Below, piece after piece: positions 46,777 through 57,316 of a stretch of 64,000 nucleotides of DNA (positions are counted from its first letter, which is position 1; every line of letters begins with the position of its first letter). Origin of the DNA: Panagrolaimus kolymaensis (taxonomy: Eukaryota; Nematoda; Chromadorea; Rhabditida; Panagrolaimidae). Position numbers and translations under genes: made by a program. The stretch covers positions 186,001 to 250,000 of the forward strand of contig JAJQJQ010000049.1 of the NCBI GenBank assembly GCA_028622995.1, given 5' to 3'. Below the pieces are notes generated by a model. That model had not been told where the DNA came from. It saw only the letters and a program-made list of their open reading frames with translations, and searched no databases.

Positions 46777-48317
46777 TTAAAAACCATTAACAATATTAAA
46801 ATATTTTTTGAGACACATTGGATTATTAATATTTACTATAAAAATACGATTGAATGGTCCAGCATTGTCCACGTGGATCGGCAAAAATAATTTCTTGGAA
46901 AGCGATTTGCCAAAAATTTCAAAGATTTTCTGTTTAATTTTAGTTTTATTATCGGGCCAATGAAATTCAATATTTAATTGACAAATTGAAGGATACGAAT
47001 CGTAATTTTCTAAAAACACCAGAATCAATAAAAGTTTTGCGGAAAAAAATAGTTTTACCAATAATTTCATTAATAAGTTCGAATTCAGCCCCTTCAATAT
47101 CAATAAATAAATAATCTATATAATCCAATTTGAAATAAGTTGAAAGAAAATATGAAAATGAAAAGTGTGGCAATTCTTTTTGAACGTATTTATCATTTGG
47201 GCCAACTAAAAAACATTTGACAAAATAATTTCTCGAAGCTTTTTGAAAAATCAATGAATTTTTTTTTTGGGTCTTGTAACGAAAATATTTAAATTTTCTT
47301 AATTAGTTTTGGAACCACTTATTTTTTCAAAAAAAAGCAAAGTTTCAAAATTTTTTTTTATATTAATTAAGTTACCCAAAACTGTAGCAGAATATGTTCC
47401 ATTTTTATCTCCAACCAAGCCTTGAACATAAGCAGCACCATTTAAATTATTTAAATATTTTTCACCACTTTCAATTTTATCTGGATCTATTCCCAAAAAA
47501 GTGCAAGCAGGATTTTTCTTTTGTAAACCTTCCTCTGCTAAAGTATCATTTCCAATTCCCAAAGTAATTACATGGCAATCATTTTTTTGTGAAATTGGAG
47601 AAATCATATATTTGGCTTCATCCTTATTTTGCAGAATTTCAATTGGAAGTTTTTGAAATGTTTTTCTGCAACAGTCCTGGAAAATTAAAATTATAAAATT
47701 CAGAACAATGAACTGGAAAACTTAAATTTTAGATTTTTCTTACAGAAAGTCTCGACGCGCCGAAAACTTTAATTTTAAAAAGTTATTTAAAAAAGGAAAA
47801 TTGTTAATTACAGAAAGTAAAACATAAACGTAACAATTCAAAAACTTATTAATTTTACTTTTTGCTTTGAGACTTTCAACATTGTATAATATTTTTTGGG
47901 GAATATTCCAAAAACTTATTGGTTTCGTCTCAGGACTTTCGATAACTCTTAATCTTCATTCTTAGATTTTCGGTAATTATTTTTTAAATAATTAATTTTC
48001 CTTTAGTGACTGTCAATATACTTTTTTATAAATTCTATGAATAAATTATTTAAACTTACTCCAACAATATTTCCGAAATTTCTCCAGCTTTCTCCAAAAT
48101 TTTTTGATGTCACATTTCCAAATGCCAAAATCAAACATTCTCGACAATCTTGAAGTGATTTCTTGTAAATCGCTGGATCACCATTTTTAGAATTATTATT
48201 TTTATGAAGAAAATGAGTGATGCAAATAAAAAATATAGTTAAAAAAATAATAATATTTTGAAAAGAAAAAACATTATTAATATTTATTCCGCAGAAACAC
48301 TTTCTTTTAGTAATCAT
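46777..48317 (-). CDS. FkbM-type methyltransferase-domain membrane protein
   Basis: Exons 48317-48060, 47676-47376 (or -47383), 47272-47059 and 47009-46777. A signal anchor (VFSFQNIIIFLTIFFICITH, residues about 16-36) predicts a type II membrane protein. Then follow the nematode-expanded FkbM blocks: DCRECLILAFGNVTSK, DCCRKTFQKLPIEI, MISPISQ, CHVITLGIGNDTLAEEGLQK, GIDPDK, YSATVLG, LDYIDYLFIDIEGAEFELI and SICQLNIEFHWPDNK near the end. The family fold is a SAM-dependent methyltransferase; substrates of the nematode members are unknown. The last intron (47058-47010) restores frame cleanly. The junction of exons 2 and 3 does not if the best donor (GTAACT at 47375) is used. A weaker GTTTTG donor after 47383, or an indel in the adjacent run of ten A, would fix it. 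Confidence 0.75.
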
Positions 48318-50703
48318 AATTAATTTTTTTTTTGAAAAACGATAATAACAAATTTAAAAAATAATTAAAGATTCTCTTTTTATTAAAATTTTCATTTTTA
48401 TTGATTTCGAAAAAAGATTAAACTAAAAAAGCTTTTTTTATTTAATAATTCTGTGAAGAAAAAATATAGACACTTTCAATTTCTTTGATGGTTGTTTATC
48501 TGGTGTAAGATCTTTAATAAATAAAACGAAAAAGATAAATTCAATTATGTGTATATTGGTACATAATAATATTTAAATTAATAAAGAAAGATTGCATCAA
48601 TCATGAAATCATTTTTGTTTAAAAAAAGACATTTATGTATTTAAAAATTTTTCTCGTCTGCTGTTTAAGTTTTATGGGTCAAAAGAACAAGAATCTAACT
48701 CATTTTTCAAATCAATGTGTGTAGCGATTTTAGAAGTGGTGTGCGACTTTTTATGCAAATTTCCAGTTTTGCACTTAGTAGATTTTTAAAATTTTTTAAG
48801 CATAGAAAAAATCGAATATTTTCATTTAATTTACACTTTATTTTGTAGTTGTGTTTTCTACGCAATGGAGTGATGTGAGCACAGCCAAATTTTAGATATC
48901 CAAATTAATTTCTTAGCATGCTTTGTTTTTGATGCCAGCCGGAAAGTTAAATTCCTTTTTTACACTAATTATTATTTAATAATTCTATTAAACTTGGAAA
49001 GAAGCATTACAAATTATTGAATAAATGGTTTTCAAATAATTTATGAAAAAGTGCCTGAAATAGTTCTTTTTGACTTTCAAAAGTCTCAAAAAAAAGTGAT
49101 AAAAAACAAAGTTAAAATATTCAAAAAAAGCAAATCAATGCAATGTTATAAACAAACTAATAATGTTCCAGCAAAATAAAATATGAACATTCTGGCTCCG
49201 TTCTTTCTTTCTTTTATTACATTTTTTTGATTCAAAACAAAGGAAAAAAAATCCGAAAAGTATATTATGTTCGCTGTGTCGTGGTCGAAGAAAAAAAAAA
49301 AGATATCAACAACAAAAAATGATTGCAATATTGAATTTTTTGATAATGTCACAACCCACTGCATGAAAAAAGGTATTATTTCAATATAGGAAAAAGGTTT
49401 CAAAAAAAGATTATTTTTAGTTTTATATTATCAAAATTTAAAACGAAACATACCTATCAGAAAAAAAAGAAACATAGCCATTAAAAAAACGTAAAAAAAA
49501 ACGTTTGTTGCGTTAAAATTTTATTTTTGCTCCACTGAAACATTTTCTCTCTTTTTCTTTTTTCAGCAGCCCGACGAACGCTTATTTTCATGCTAGCTTT
49601 CCTTATCAAAATAATGAAATGAAAAAACAACCATTTTTTCTTTTTTTCTTCACTGGCGAAACAAAAAAAAATTGAATCATTTTTTTTGAATATTTTAGTT
49701 GCAATTTTTTTTTTTTTTTATTAATAAATTTTTTAAATCTGGAAATTTTTTGACTCAATTAAAGGAAAGACTAATGTTTAACCGAGATAAAAATAATTTG
49801 TAATTTTTACAGACAAAATATTTACCCAACCATTTTAACTTTCGGTAAATTTATGATAGCAACTTAGGGTTTTGTACAGAAAAAAAAACGATTTTGCCCA
49901 GGGCTAACACTTTTTGATGCAATGATAAAGATAAAATAGAGTTTGAATAAAAAAAATTTACATATTTTATTGTGTAATAAAATCAAAGGCTTGATTTATT
50001 TATTTATTCATCGTCATAACTCCCGCTACTTATTCTTTTATTATTTGCAAAGTGCAATAACTTAAATAAAAAAATAATGCTGAAGAAAAACCTAAAAAAA
50101 TGTTTGAAAATTGTGACAAAACCTATTCCGCAGTTTTTTTTCCTTTATTAGCCACATGTCGGACGAACGCATGAACGCATGTTTTGCATTCACTGTCCTT
50201 TTTTTGATGTAAAATAAAAAAATGAAAAAAACTAACCCTCATTCTTACATTTTCCCCTCAAGATTTTTCAAGTAAGTTGAAGATAACAAAGTTTTTTGTG
50301 GTATTTTTTTTTCTCTTTTGTTTGAATATTTAGTTTTTATTATTTTTTTTACTTTTTAACTTTGCTAAATTTATAAAAAGCAGAGCTTTTTAAAAAAATA
50401 AAGCTAGGCTCATAATCAAACATAAAAGACCAAACAATTTCGAGGAGCCAAAGAAGAAAAAAAAAATAATAATATAAAAATGGGAATGGGCGAATTCTAC
50501 ATTGCGCGCTTAGACGCTGAAAGTTAATTGGCTATTCAAAATAAGATGCAAACGAAAAAATCATATAAATAAAGATAAAACTACAAGGAAAAACGTAAAC
50601 AATCAGATTCTAGCCAAAAGATGCGAAGAAATAGAAGTACATATACATATGCAAGATTGGAAAAAAATTTACCAAATTATCCTTCATTTTGTTTCCCGTC
50701 TTT
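48318..50703. other. Intergenic, duplication copy A
   Basis: A+T-rich DNA without recognised genes. From about 49070 it matches 52920-53860 as a diverged direct duplication (see the repeat entry). Confidence 0.6.
49070..50420. repeat. Diverged segmental duplication, copy A
   Basis: Shared landmarks appear in the same order as in 52920-53860: GTTCGCTGTGTCGTG (49269-49283 versus 53061-53075), GATATCAAC (49302 versus 53100), AGCCACA...GACGAACGCATG (50150-50172 versus 53155 and 53603 onward), and TATAAAA(A/G)GCAGAG near 50373 and 53819. Between landmarks the similarity is patchy. Another weak copy of CCCGACGAACGC sits near 49569. Confidence 0.65.
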
Positions 50704-50983
50704 GGCACTTCTTCGGTATAAGCACCCCGCAGTTTTCACAGGGTGTCCCCTGTGGAATTTTTTTCGCATTTTTTTCATTCATTTTTTAATGTTTTTTTGT
50801 TTTTTATTTTTGATGGTTTTTTCATTGACTTTTGGTTCTTTTAAATTTTTTGATTGGATCATTTTATTTATTTTCCCAGCTTACTCATGCTCACGATAGA
50901 TCAACATCCCTTTGCTTTATATAAAAGCAAACCAATTTTTTATTATTTTCACCATTCTTGTTATCGTTTGGTTTTTCGTAAAA

Positions 50984-51451
50984 ATGTCTGATTCTATGGA
51001 AAATTTAAGAAATTTTAAGCTTCGAGATCTTTATGCTACTCTGGCACTTCCTGATGACGAATTTCAACAACTCTTGAAAACATGGGGATTATTAGCTTCA
51101 TATCAACGATGTGAATGTGGAGCTGATATGCGTTTTTCTCCATTTGTTAATCGTGTTTCCCGTTGGACATGCACTAGAAAAAAAGATTGCGGCAAAACAA
51201 AAAGTGTCCTTGATGGTTCATTTTTTGAAGATACAAGAATTTCTCAAAAAGTTGTATTTCATATGAGTTATTTTTGGTCACAAAAAATTGCTAAATTTAA
51301 ATTCTTGAAATTTCACGTCCGTGAAAATTTAAGTGATGAAACTATTGTTCAATGGCTACAATATTATCGCGAATTTTGTGCTGAATGGTTTTTACAATAT
51401 CCTATGATTATTGGTGGTCCTAATATTATAGTTGATAAAAATTTAAAATAA
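50984..51451 (+). pseudogene. Merlin/IS1595-like transposase, N-terminal part only
   Basis: 155 residues from ATG 50984; the frame is open upstream to 50912, but that stretch is hydrophobic and unlike the family. A zinc-ribbon-like block has paired cysteines (CEC, then RWTC, KKDC). After it come GSFFEDTRIS, a W-rich helix region (MSYFWSQKI), SDETIVQWLQYYREFCAEW, and finally MIIGGPNIIVD. In IS1595/Merlin transposases IGGP...D leads into the first catalytic Asp. The protein stops seven residues after IGG-P-N-I, so the rest of the DDE domain is missing. It cannot be an active enzyme. It could persist as a DNA-binding fragment or simply be decaying. Confidence 0.75.
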
Positions 51452-51507
51452 ATAATCCTTTTTTTATCCTTTTTATATAAGCAAACTTTTTATTGAGATG
51501 TTGTTAA

Positions 51508-51583
51508 GCATTCGTGGTCGAGTGGTTAAGAGACTTTCCGTCCGATCTGGCAATCTTATAAAAAGTTCGATTCTCAGTCGGAG
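51508..51583 (+). pseudogene. tRNA-like sequence within the Merlin element
   Basis: A perfect A-box-like TGGTCGAGTGG (51515-51525) and a B-box-like AGTTCGATTC (51564-51573) have the spacing of a class II (Ser/Leu-type) tRNA. The acceptor, anticodon and T stems do not pair convincingly, so it is a tRNA relic or SINE head rather than a working gene. Confidence 0.4.
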
Positions 51584-51660
51584 AAAAAATAAAGAAAAAA
51601 TGAATGTAAAAAAACAAAAAAAATTGCGGGGTGCTTATACCGAAGAAGTACCCAGTCTTT

Positions 51661-52618
51661 TTTCTTATTGTCTCCACTCACGCTGGTTGCTTTATTACTT
51701 GCAACAATTTAAATATCAAAAAAAAATAATGCTGAAAACGCCTTCACAAATTTAATGCTGTGTCTTTGAATTTTATGACTAACGAAACTTCCTTTTTTTG
51801 CATTTTTTTTCTTTGGCGCTAAAAGTGAAGGTAAAAGGAAAGAACTAAGCATGCATTTTCTCTCTCTCTCTCTTGAGCGATGAATAATTTTGTCTTGATT
51901 TTTTGAATATTTTAATTCTAACATTTTGTTTTTTAAAATAAAAAAAATAAATTTTGTAAAGCCATTTAATAAAATAAAGATACACTCATAATCGATGATT
52001 TCCAATTGAATTTTAATTTTTTTATTTTGAGTTTAATCATTAGTTGAATTCTTAAAATAAGAAAGGTAGAAACATTGTAATCGGTGGAAAGCGGGAAAAT
52101 TAAAATTAAAAAGTTCTAACTTCAGGCCATTGTTTCGAGGAAATGACGAAATTAAAATACGAAATAAAATTAAAATATACAAATTCTTTTCGGTATATTT
52201 AAATAAAAGAAGAGATTATCAGAGTAATATTAATTCCATAATTATATATGTTTTTTATTTCAAACTTATCATTTTTTTTATAAATTTTTAATTACATTTT
52301 TGATAAATAAAACTAATCGGAAAAATTGGATGGGTCAATTTTTGGCAAACATTAAAGCCAATCATTTGCAGTTTGAAAAAGAGCTGTTGAAAAACAGCAA
52401 TAAAAAGATTGTTTTTTTTGTGTTTTTGAAGAAGCAATCATTTCTTTTTTTGGAGCCATCAAAAAAAAGCATTCGTTTTGTTATTTTTTATTTTATTATT
52501 TTGTTTGTTAAACAATGCGCTGCGGTTAGCAGAGTCAAACTTTTGATTACTCCAGTACAAAGTTTTTAGTTTATAGTGTTTTGTTTTCGACTTTAGAAGT
52601 AAATTCCATTTTTACTCT
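51661..52618. other. Intergenic, no gene recognised
   Basis: A+T-rich DNA with a CT microsatellite near 51858. The part near 52380-52500 (GAAAAACAGCAA...GCATTCGTTT) resembles 54230-54300, extending the duplication signal. Confidence 0.55.
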
Positions 52619-52620
52619 TA

Positions 52621-52782
52621 AAGGGGCACCGGCACCTGACTCAAATTTTGCTTACGACATGTTTTACCTCCTAGCACGAAATCCCCACACTTTTCAAAAA
52701 AAGAAAATTCTAGAAATAAAAAAGTGTGGGGATTTCGCGCTAAGAGGTAAAACATGTCGTAAGCCAGGTGCCGGTGCCCCTT
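52621..52782. mobile_element. Foldback MITE, 162 bp, TA-flanked
   Basis: Inverted arms start AAGGGGCACCGGCACCTG and continue through TTACGACATGTTTTACCTC to CCCCACACTTT. The left arm has an 11-base insertion (ACTCAAATTTT) after CACCTG that the right arm lacks. TA flanks both ends (52619-52620, 52783-52784), as for Tc1/mariner-type MITEs. No coding capacity. Confidence 0.85.
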
Positions 52783-52919
52783 TATTTTTTTTTAACTTCA
52801 AAGTTCAATACAGAAATATTGGAATTATGAGACATTATTTCATTACTGTTTATCACAAAAATGAAAAAACCTCATTTTTTCCAAATTTAAAAAAAGTTAA
52901 AAAATATTAATACCTAAAA

Positions 52920-53860
52920 TATTCAAAAAAAAAGGAAGCCAATCATTAATGCAATGTTAAACTAACGAAAAATATCTAGAGGAAATAAAAAATGACACGT
53001 TGCTGAAGCTTTTTTTCTTCACTTTTCTGTCAAAGAAAAGAAAAAATAGCAAAAGTTTGTGTTCGCTGTGTCGTGTATGAAAAAAAAATAAATAAAAAGG
53101 ATATCAACATAAAAAAACCGACCGACGTAAAAAATAGTTGCAGAATTTTTTTCAAGCCACACGACCAGCGATGTCGAAACACTCTAAAGTCGCTTATTTA
53201 ACCACTTTTGGCGTTTTGTGCAAAATGGTGGTGGTTAACTAAACCAGCAAATTGCAATCAAACGGCAATCAAACGAAAAAAAGTGGTTAACTTAACCACT
53301 TTTGAAGAAGAGAGGTGTTTTTTCAACGAAAATATTGTAAAGAGAAAAAGCTATTTCTATGGTTGTCTGCCTCAAAAAATGTTTCATTTTGCTTTTCTTC
53401 GAGGATTTTTTGAAGGCATTTTTTCAAAAGTGGTTAACACAAAAGTGGTTAAGTTAACCACCAAAAAAAGTGGTTTAGCTAACCGGTGGTTTAATAAACC
53501 ACCAAAAAAAAGTGGTTTAGCTAACCGGTGGTTTAATAAACCACCAAAAAAAAGTGGTTTAGTTAAAGCGGTTAACTAACTCCTTTCGACATCGCTGCAC
53601 ACGACGAACGAACGAACGCATGCTTTGCTTATGCTGTACTTTTTTTGACGTAAAAAGTAAAAAGGAAAAAAACTGAAACAAATGTCCACTTTTTTCTCTT
53701 GAGTTTTTTTAGTTAGTTGAATAATGCAAAGTCTTTTTCTTAAATAATTTTTTGCTTTTTATTTGAATATTTTGGTTTTATGATTTTTTTCTCTATTTTT
53801 AAATTTAGCTCTTACATTTATAAAAGGCAGAGTGAGCTAATTTAAAAAAAATGAAGCAAC
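52920..53860. repeat. Diverged segmental duplication, copy B
   Basis: Direct-orientation counterpart of 49070-50420, interrupted by the hAT MITE at 53166-53597. Copy A shows the matching site without the insertion. Confidence 0.65.
53166..53597. mobile_element. hAT-type MITE with internal repeats
   Basis: Inverted ends CAGCGATGTCGAAA and TTTCGACATCGCTG bound 432 bp. A perfect 8-bp target duplication CACACGAC flanks it (53158-53165, 53598-53605). The interior is made of AAGTGGTT(A/T)A..TTAACCAC palindromes plus two near-identical units containing AAGTGGTTTAGCTAACCGGT, then GGTTTAATAAACCACC. No transposase. The 123-residue open frame across it is repeat-derived. Confidence 0.9.
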
Positions 53861-54780
53861 ACACAGAATCGATAATTCCCTATTCCACTTTTTATTTAAT
53901 TATTGGACAATTCAATGCAAAAAATTTACCGTGACAAATAAAATAAGAAAAATAACATATTTTCTGCACAGGAAATACAAAAGTTTAACTGTATTAACTG
54001 CTAAGCATTGATTGCATAAATGCATAAAATAAAAGGATGAGAAAAAATGCATGTTTTAGCTTCAAACTTTAAAAAATATCCAGGTTATCACAGCCATAAT
54101 TTGTATTGCAAATTTACTTATCTTAGAAATTTTCAATTTTTTTTCGTTAAATCAAAATAATCGAAAAAATGAAGCTTAAAAATTTTGATACATTCATTAT
54201 GAATGATTTGTTTTTCAGTGTAAAAAAGCATTGCGGAAAAACAGCAAAAAAATGATTGTTTCTCTTTTTTTTCAAACAAAAAAAGAGCATTCGTTTCATT
54301 TTATTTTTTATTTTTTTCCTTTCTTTTCTTAGTGGTGAGGAGTTTTTACTTTTAAAACTTTTTTTAATATTTTGTTTCCAATTTTTACTTTTATTTTATA
54401 AAAAAAATCATTAAAAATTATATATCTCCCTTTCAGACGTACGAAAAAAAAGATTAGTAAAATAAAATTATTTATTAGTTTAATTTTACCTAGTTAAATA
54501 TTCCACAATGATTGATGTCTTTAATAATGTCAAAAAAATAAATAACGAAAGTATGCAAGAAAATATGACATCAAACTAATGTGCGCTACGCATTGTTTAA
54601 ATAAAGAACAATGATTGCAAAAACTATAACAAAAATTGTTATTATTTTCTTGAAATTATTTAAATTTGAAAATCCAACGTCTCGGCTTTGAGAAGCGATA
54701 AAAAAAATATTTTTTTATTAAAAGTTATATAAATAAAAAATTTTTAAAAATAAACAACAAAAGAAACCCTTTATTTTCAT
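53861..54780. other. Intergenic 3' of MED4
   Basis: A+T-rich; nothing recognised. The sequence ATCGCTTCTC on the minus strand near 54699 is discussed under rejected items. An AATAAA for MED4 lies at 54776-54771 on the minus strand, only a few bases after its stop. Confidence 0.55.
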
Positions 54781-56468
54781 TTACTCGTCTTCTTCGCTTT
54801 CATCGTCATCATCATCTTCATCGGATGACATTAAACCAGTGGAATAATTTATTGTAGTTGGCTGATCTTCTGATAATGATGAACTTCCAATAATTGCATT
54901 ATTATTTATAGACGATGAAGAGGATGGCAAAATTAATTCCATCCCTCGTCGTTGATTATCTTCATTATTATAATCATTAAATATCGAAGGTAAACCATTC
55001 ATAGTTTTAATATCCCTCAAATTTCCATCAGTTGAAGCGTTGCTGCTGCTTCCTGGAGGAAGTGGAAGAAATGTTGTTGTCGTTGATGAAATGTCCTCTG
55101 ATGTTGATGGAATAATATTATCAATTGCACCAAAATTATTATTATTTAAAAAATTATTTAAAGATGAAGTAGATAATAAAGATATAGATAGTTCTTTTGG
55201 ATCTTTCTGAAAGAAAAAAAGAAGATTAAATTTTTGGTAAAGTTGTATTTAGCAAAAGTAAATGAAAAAGTTGTAAATGAACAAATTATCAAAAGACTAG
55301 CAGATATCTTTAATTTCAGTCGAGTCTTTGATTCAATAATCAAATTTTTAATTTATTTAGGGCTTTTTATATCTCAAAAACTCTTTCAATTATCAAAGAA
55401 TTTTATATCGAATATTTATCAGTAATCAATTTAGAATTTTGATTAATCAAACGACTGCGTGCATAAGCCAAGCTTTTGGTGAAGCTCCTCGATTTGACTC
55501 AGAAACTCGAGTAAAATTTTTATCCTTTATTTTTGATATTAGATTGCGCATTGCCAAAATGCTCTTTTAATATATTCCTTCGCTTATAAAGAAAAAAATG
55601 CTATTTGAAAAAAAATAAGTAACTAGAACTAAAAAAATTTCATGAAAATTCGAATCAAGTCAGTGCATCGAAGTTCTAGTTTTAAAATCTACTTGAAACT
55701 CGGAATCGAGACCTCGATGACAATTCTCTTTGACAGGAAGAATATAATAAATACATGGCTTACAATTCCATTTTCATGATTACCAAAATTACTAATACGA
55801 AATTGTAATTCTGTTGGAAATGGTCTTGATGGATCTCCTTGTTGCCAATAATGTGGAGAAGCAACAGAAAAATTTTTTGATATCAAATGTGATAAACGTA
55901 TCACTTCTTCAGGTTCAAAGGTTTTACTTTCAGCTTTAGCTTTTTTTAGAGCTTTTTGACCCTGAAATAAAAAACTCAGTTTCATTATTTTAAAAAATGA
56001 GGAAAGCTACGTTATAATTTGCATTGGAAATAGCTTTAAAAGCATCAGATAATTTCTCAGTTTGAGAACAAATAAATTCATCTCGTCTTTTAACGGATTC
56101 TTTTAAAGATTGAATATATCTTTCTTTATTATAATGATAATTAACTAAAAAAAAGAATAAGAATATATAAATAATTATAATTCAGCAAAAGTCTAAAGAA
56201 TTATTGAAAAATATATATACCTTTTCGAACCATTTCTTTAAATTGATCCGATTTATTTGTAAATAAACTTGTTAAATGTGCTAAATTATCATCCATCGCT
56301 GTTATGGTGTTACGCTTTTTAGCACAATCAACAAATACAGCTATTGTCTAAAAGTAAAAACTAGTTAAAGAAAAGCTTTTAATGGAAAAAACTAACCTGA
56401 GTTAAAATTGCATCAATATCAAGGGATAATTCTACGAGATCTTCTTTCAAACTTAACCCGCCTTCCAT
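54781..56468 (-). CDS. mdt-4: Mediator complex subunit 4
   Basis: Exons 56468-56397, 56347-56221, 56144-56011, 55961-55764 and 55206-54781 join in frame to 318 residues (human MED4 is 270). The N-terminal half is helical/coiled-coil (ELSLDIDAILTQ, HLTSLFTNKSDQFKEMVRK, YIQSLKESVKRRDEFI). The diagnostic MED4 block follows: EEVIRLSHLISKNFSVASP, then WQQGDPSRPFPTELQFR. The C-terminus is a long Ser/Asn-rich tail ending in an acidic run (DEDDDDDESEEDE), as in other MED4 proteins. MED4 sits in the Mediator middle module and bridges activators to RNA polymerase II in the nucleus. The gene is divergent from the UGT at 57317. Confidence 0.92.
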
Positions 56469-56690
56469 AATTACTTAGTTTGTTTTTTAAACCTATTAAA
56501 AAATTATGGAAAAGATAGCCAAAAGTAAATTTTCCAGAAGAAAATTCAATTATTTATGCAAATTGTTATTATTTAAGAAACAAATATAAAAAATATTTAA
56601 GGGAAATTTTAAAGTTTGAAAGATTTATTAGAAAAAAAAGAATAAGGTGGAAAAAAAGTCGTTGCAAGACTATTTTTTTGAGGTTCAAGA

Positions 56691-56966
56691 CAGCGATGGC
56701 AGCCAACCGACAAATTTGATGGTTGCAATAGACAAGTTGTCGACTGCAGTAGACAAAAATAATTCTTAGAACGAAAGTTTCACTTGTTTTTTATTTTTGA
56801 AACCTTTCGAAATTTTAAACAAAATCTTTCGAAAAAAATGAGAATTTCGAAAGGTTTCGAAAATAAAAAACAAGTGAAACTTTCGTTCTAAGAATTATTT
56901 TTGTCTACTGCAGTCGACAACTTGTCTATTGCAACCATCAAATTTGTCGGTTGGCTGCCATCGCTG
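56691..56966. mobile_element. Palindromic hAT-type MITE
   Basis: Almost the whole 276 bp is one inverted repeat beginning CAGCGATGGCAGCCAACCGA. It is flanked by a perfect 8-bp duplication GTTCAAGA (56683-56690, 56967-56974). The arms read through TTGTCGACTGCAGTAGACAA and CGAAAGTTTCACTTG to a short central loop. The ends share CAGCGATG with the element at 53166. It sits between the divergent MED4 and UGT genes. Confidence 0.92.
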
Positions 56967-56974
56967 GTTCAAGA

Positions 56975-57314
56975 TATAATTTTTTTGTGTCGTTTCTCTT
57001 TTTTTGTTGTTGTTGGTTGCATTCATTTTTTCCATTTTTTTGTTGTTCTTTTTTATATGCTTAAAAACTTTGCGAAAACCATATTTTTGGCAAATCTTTT
57101 TTACACCTAAATAAAAATAATAAATTTGAATAATTTTTTGAACAAACAAAAAAGTGGCGTTCAATTTTTAGAAAAATTAAAAATTTTTGAAGCTGGCACA
57201 GTCAAAGTTTTTTACAATTTATTTTACAAAATTAAAGAAATGCAAAAAAAATTAAACTTAAAATATATTTTTTAAATTATTTTTTGTTTCATAATTGTTT
57301 TAAATTAATATTTT
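56975..57314. other. Flank 5' of the UGT exon
   Basis: T-rich sequence in which no exon for the missing UGT N-terminal half could be found. Confidence 0.5.
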
Positions 57315-57316
57315 AG

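Larger units (their letters stand above)
50704..51652 (+). mobile_element. Merlin (IS1595-like) DNA transposon, truncated
   Basis: Inverted ends GGYACTTCTTCGGTATAAGC, then ACCCCGC (left from 50704, right ending 51652), match those of the element at 35382. Flanking 8-mers CCGTCTTT and CAGTCTTT differ at one base, consistent with an aged 8-bp target duplication. Inside lies the N-terminal part of a Merlin-type transposase and, nearer the right end, a tRNA-like sequence. Confidence 0.82.

Noticed and set aside
54080..54110. TATCACAGCC, matching the mir-2 family seed
   Set aside because: No complementary arm up- or downstream to form a miRNA hairpin.
54675..54700. Minus-strand ATCGCTTCTC resembling the 5' end of U2 snRNA
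   Set aside because: Similarity stops after about 10 bases; the branch-point recognition region is absent.
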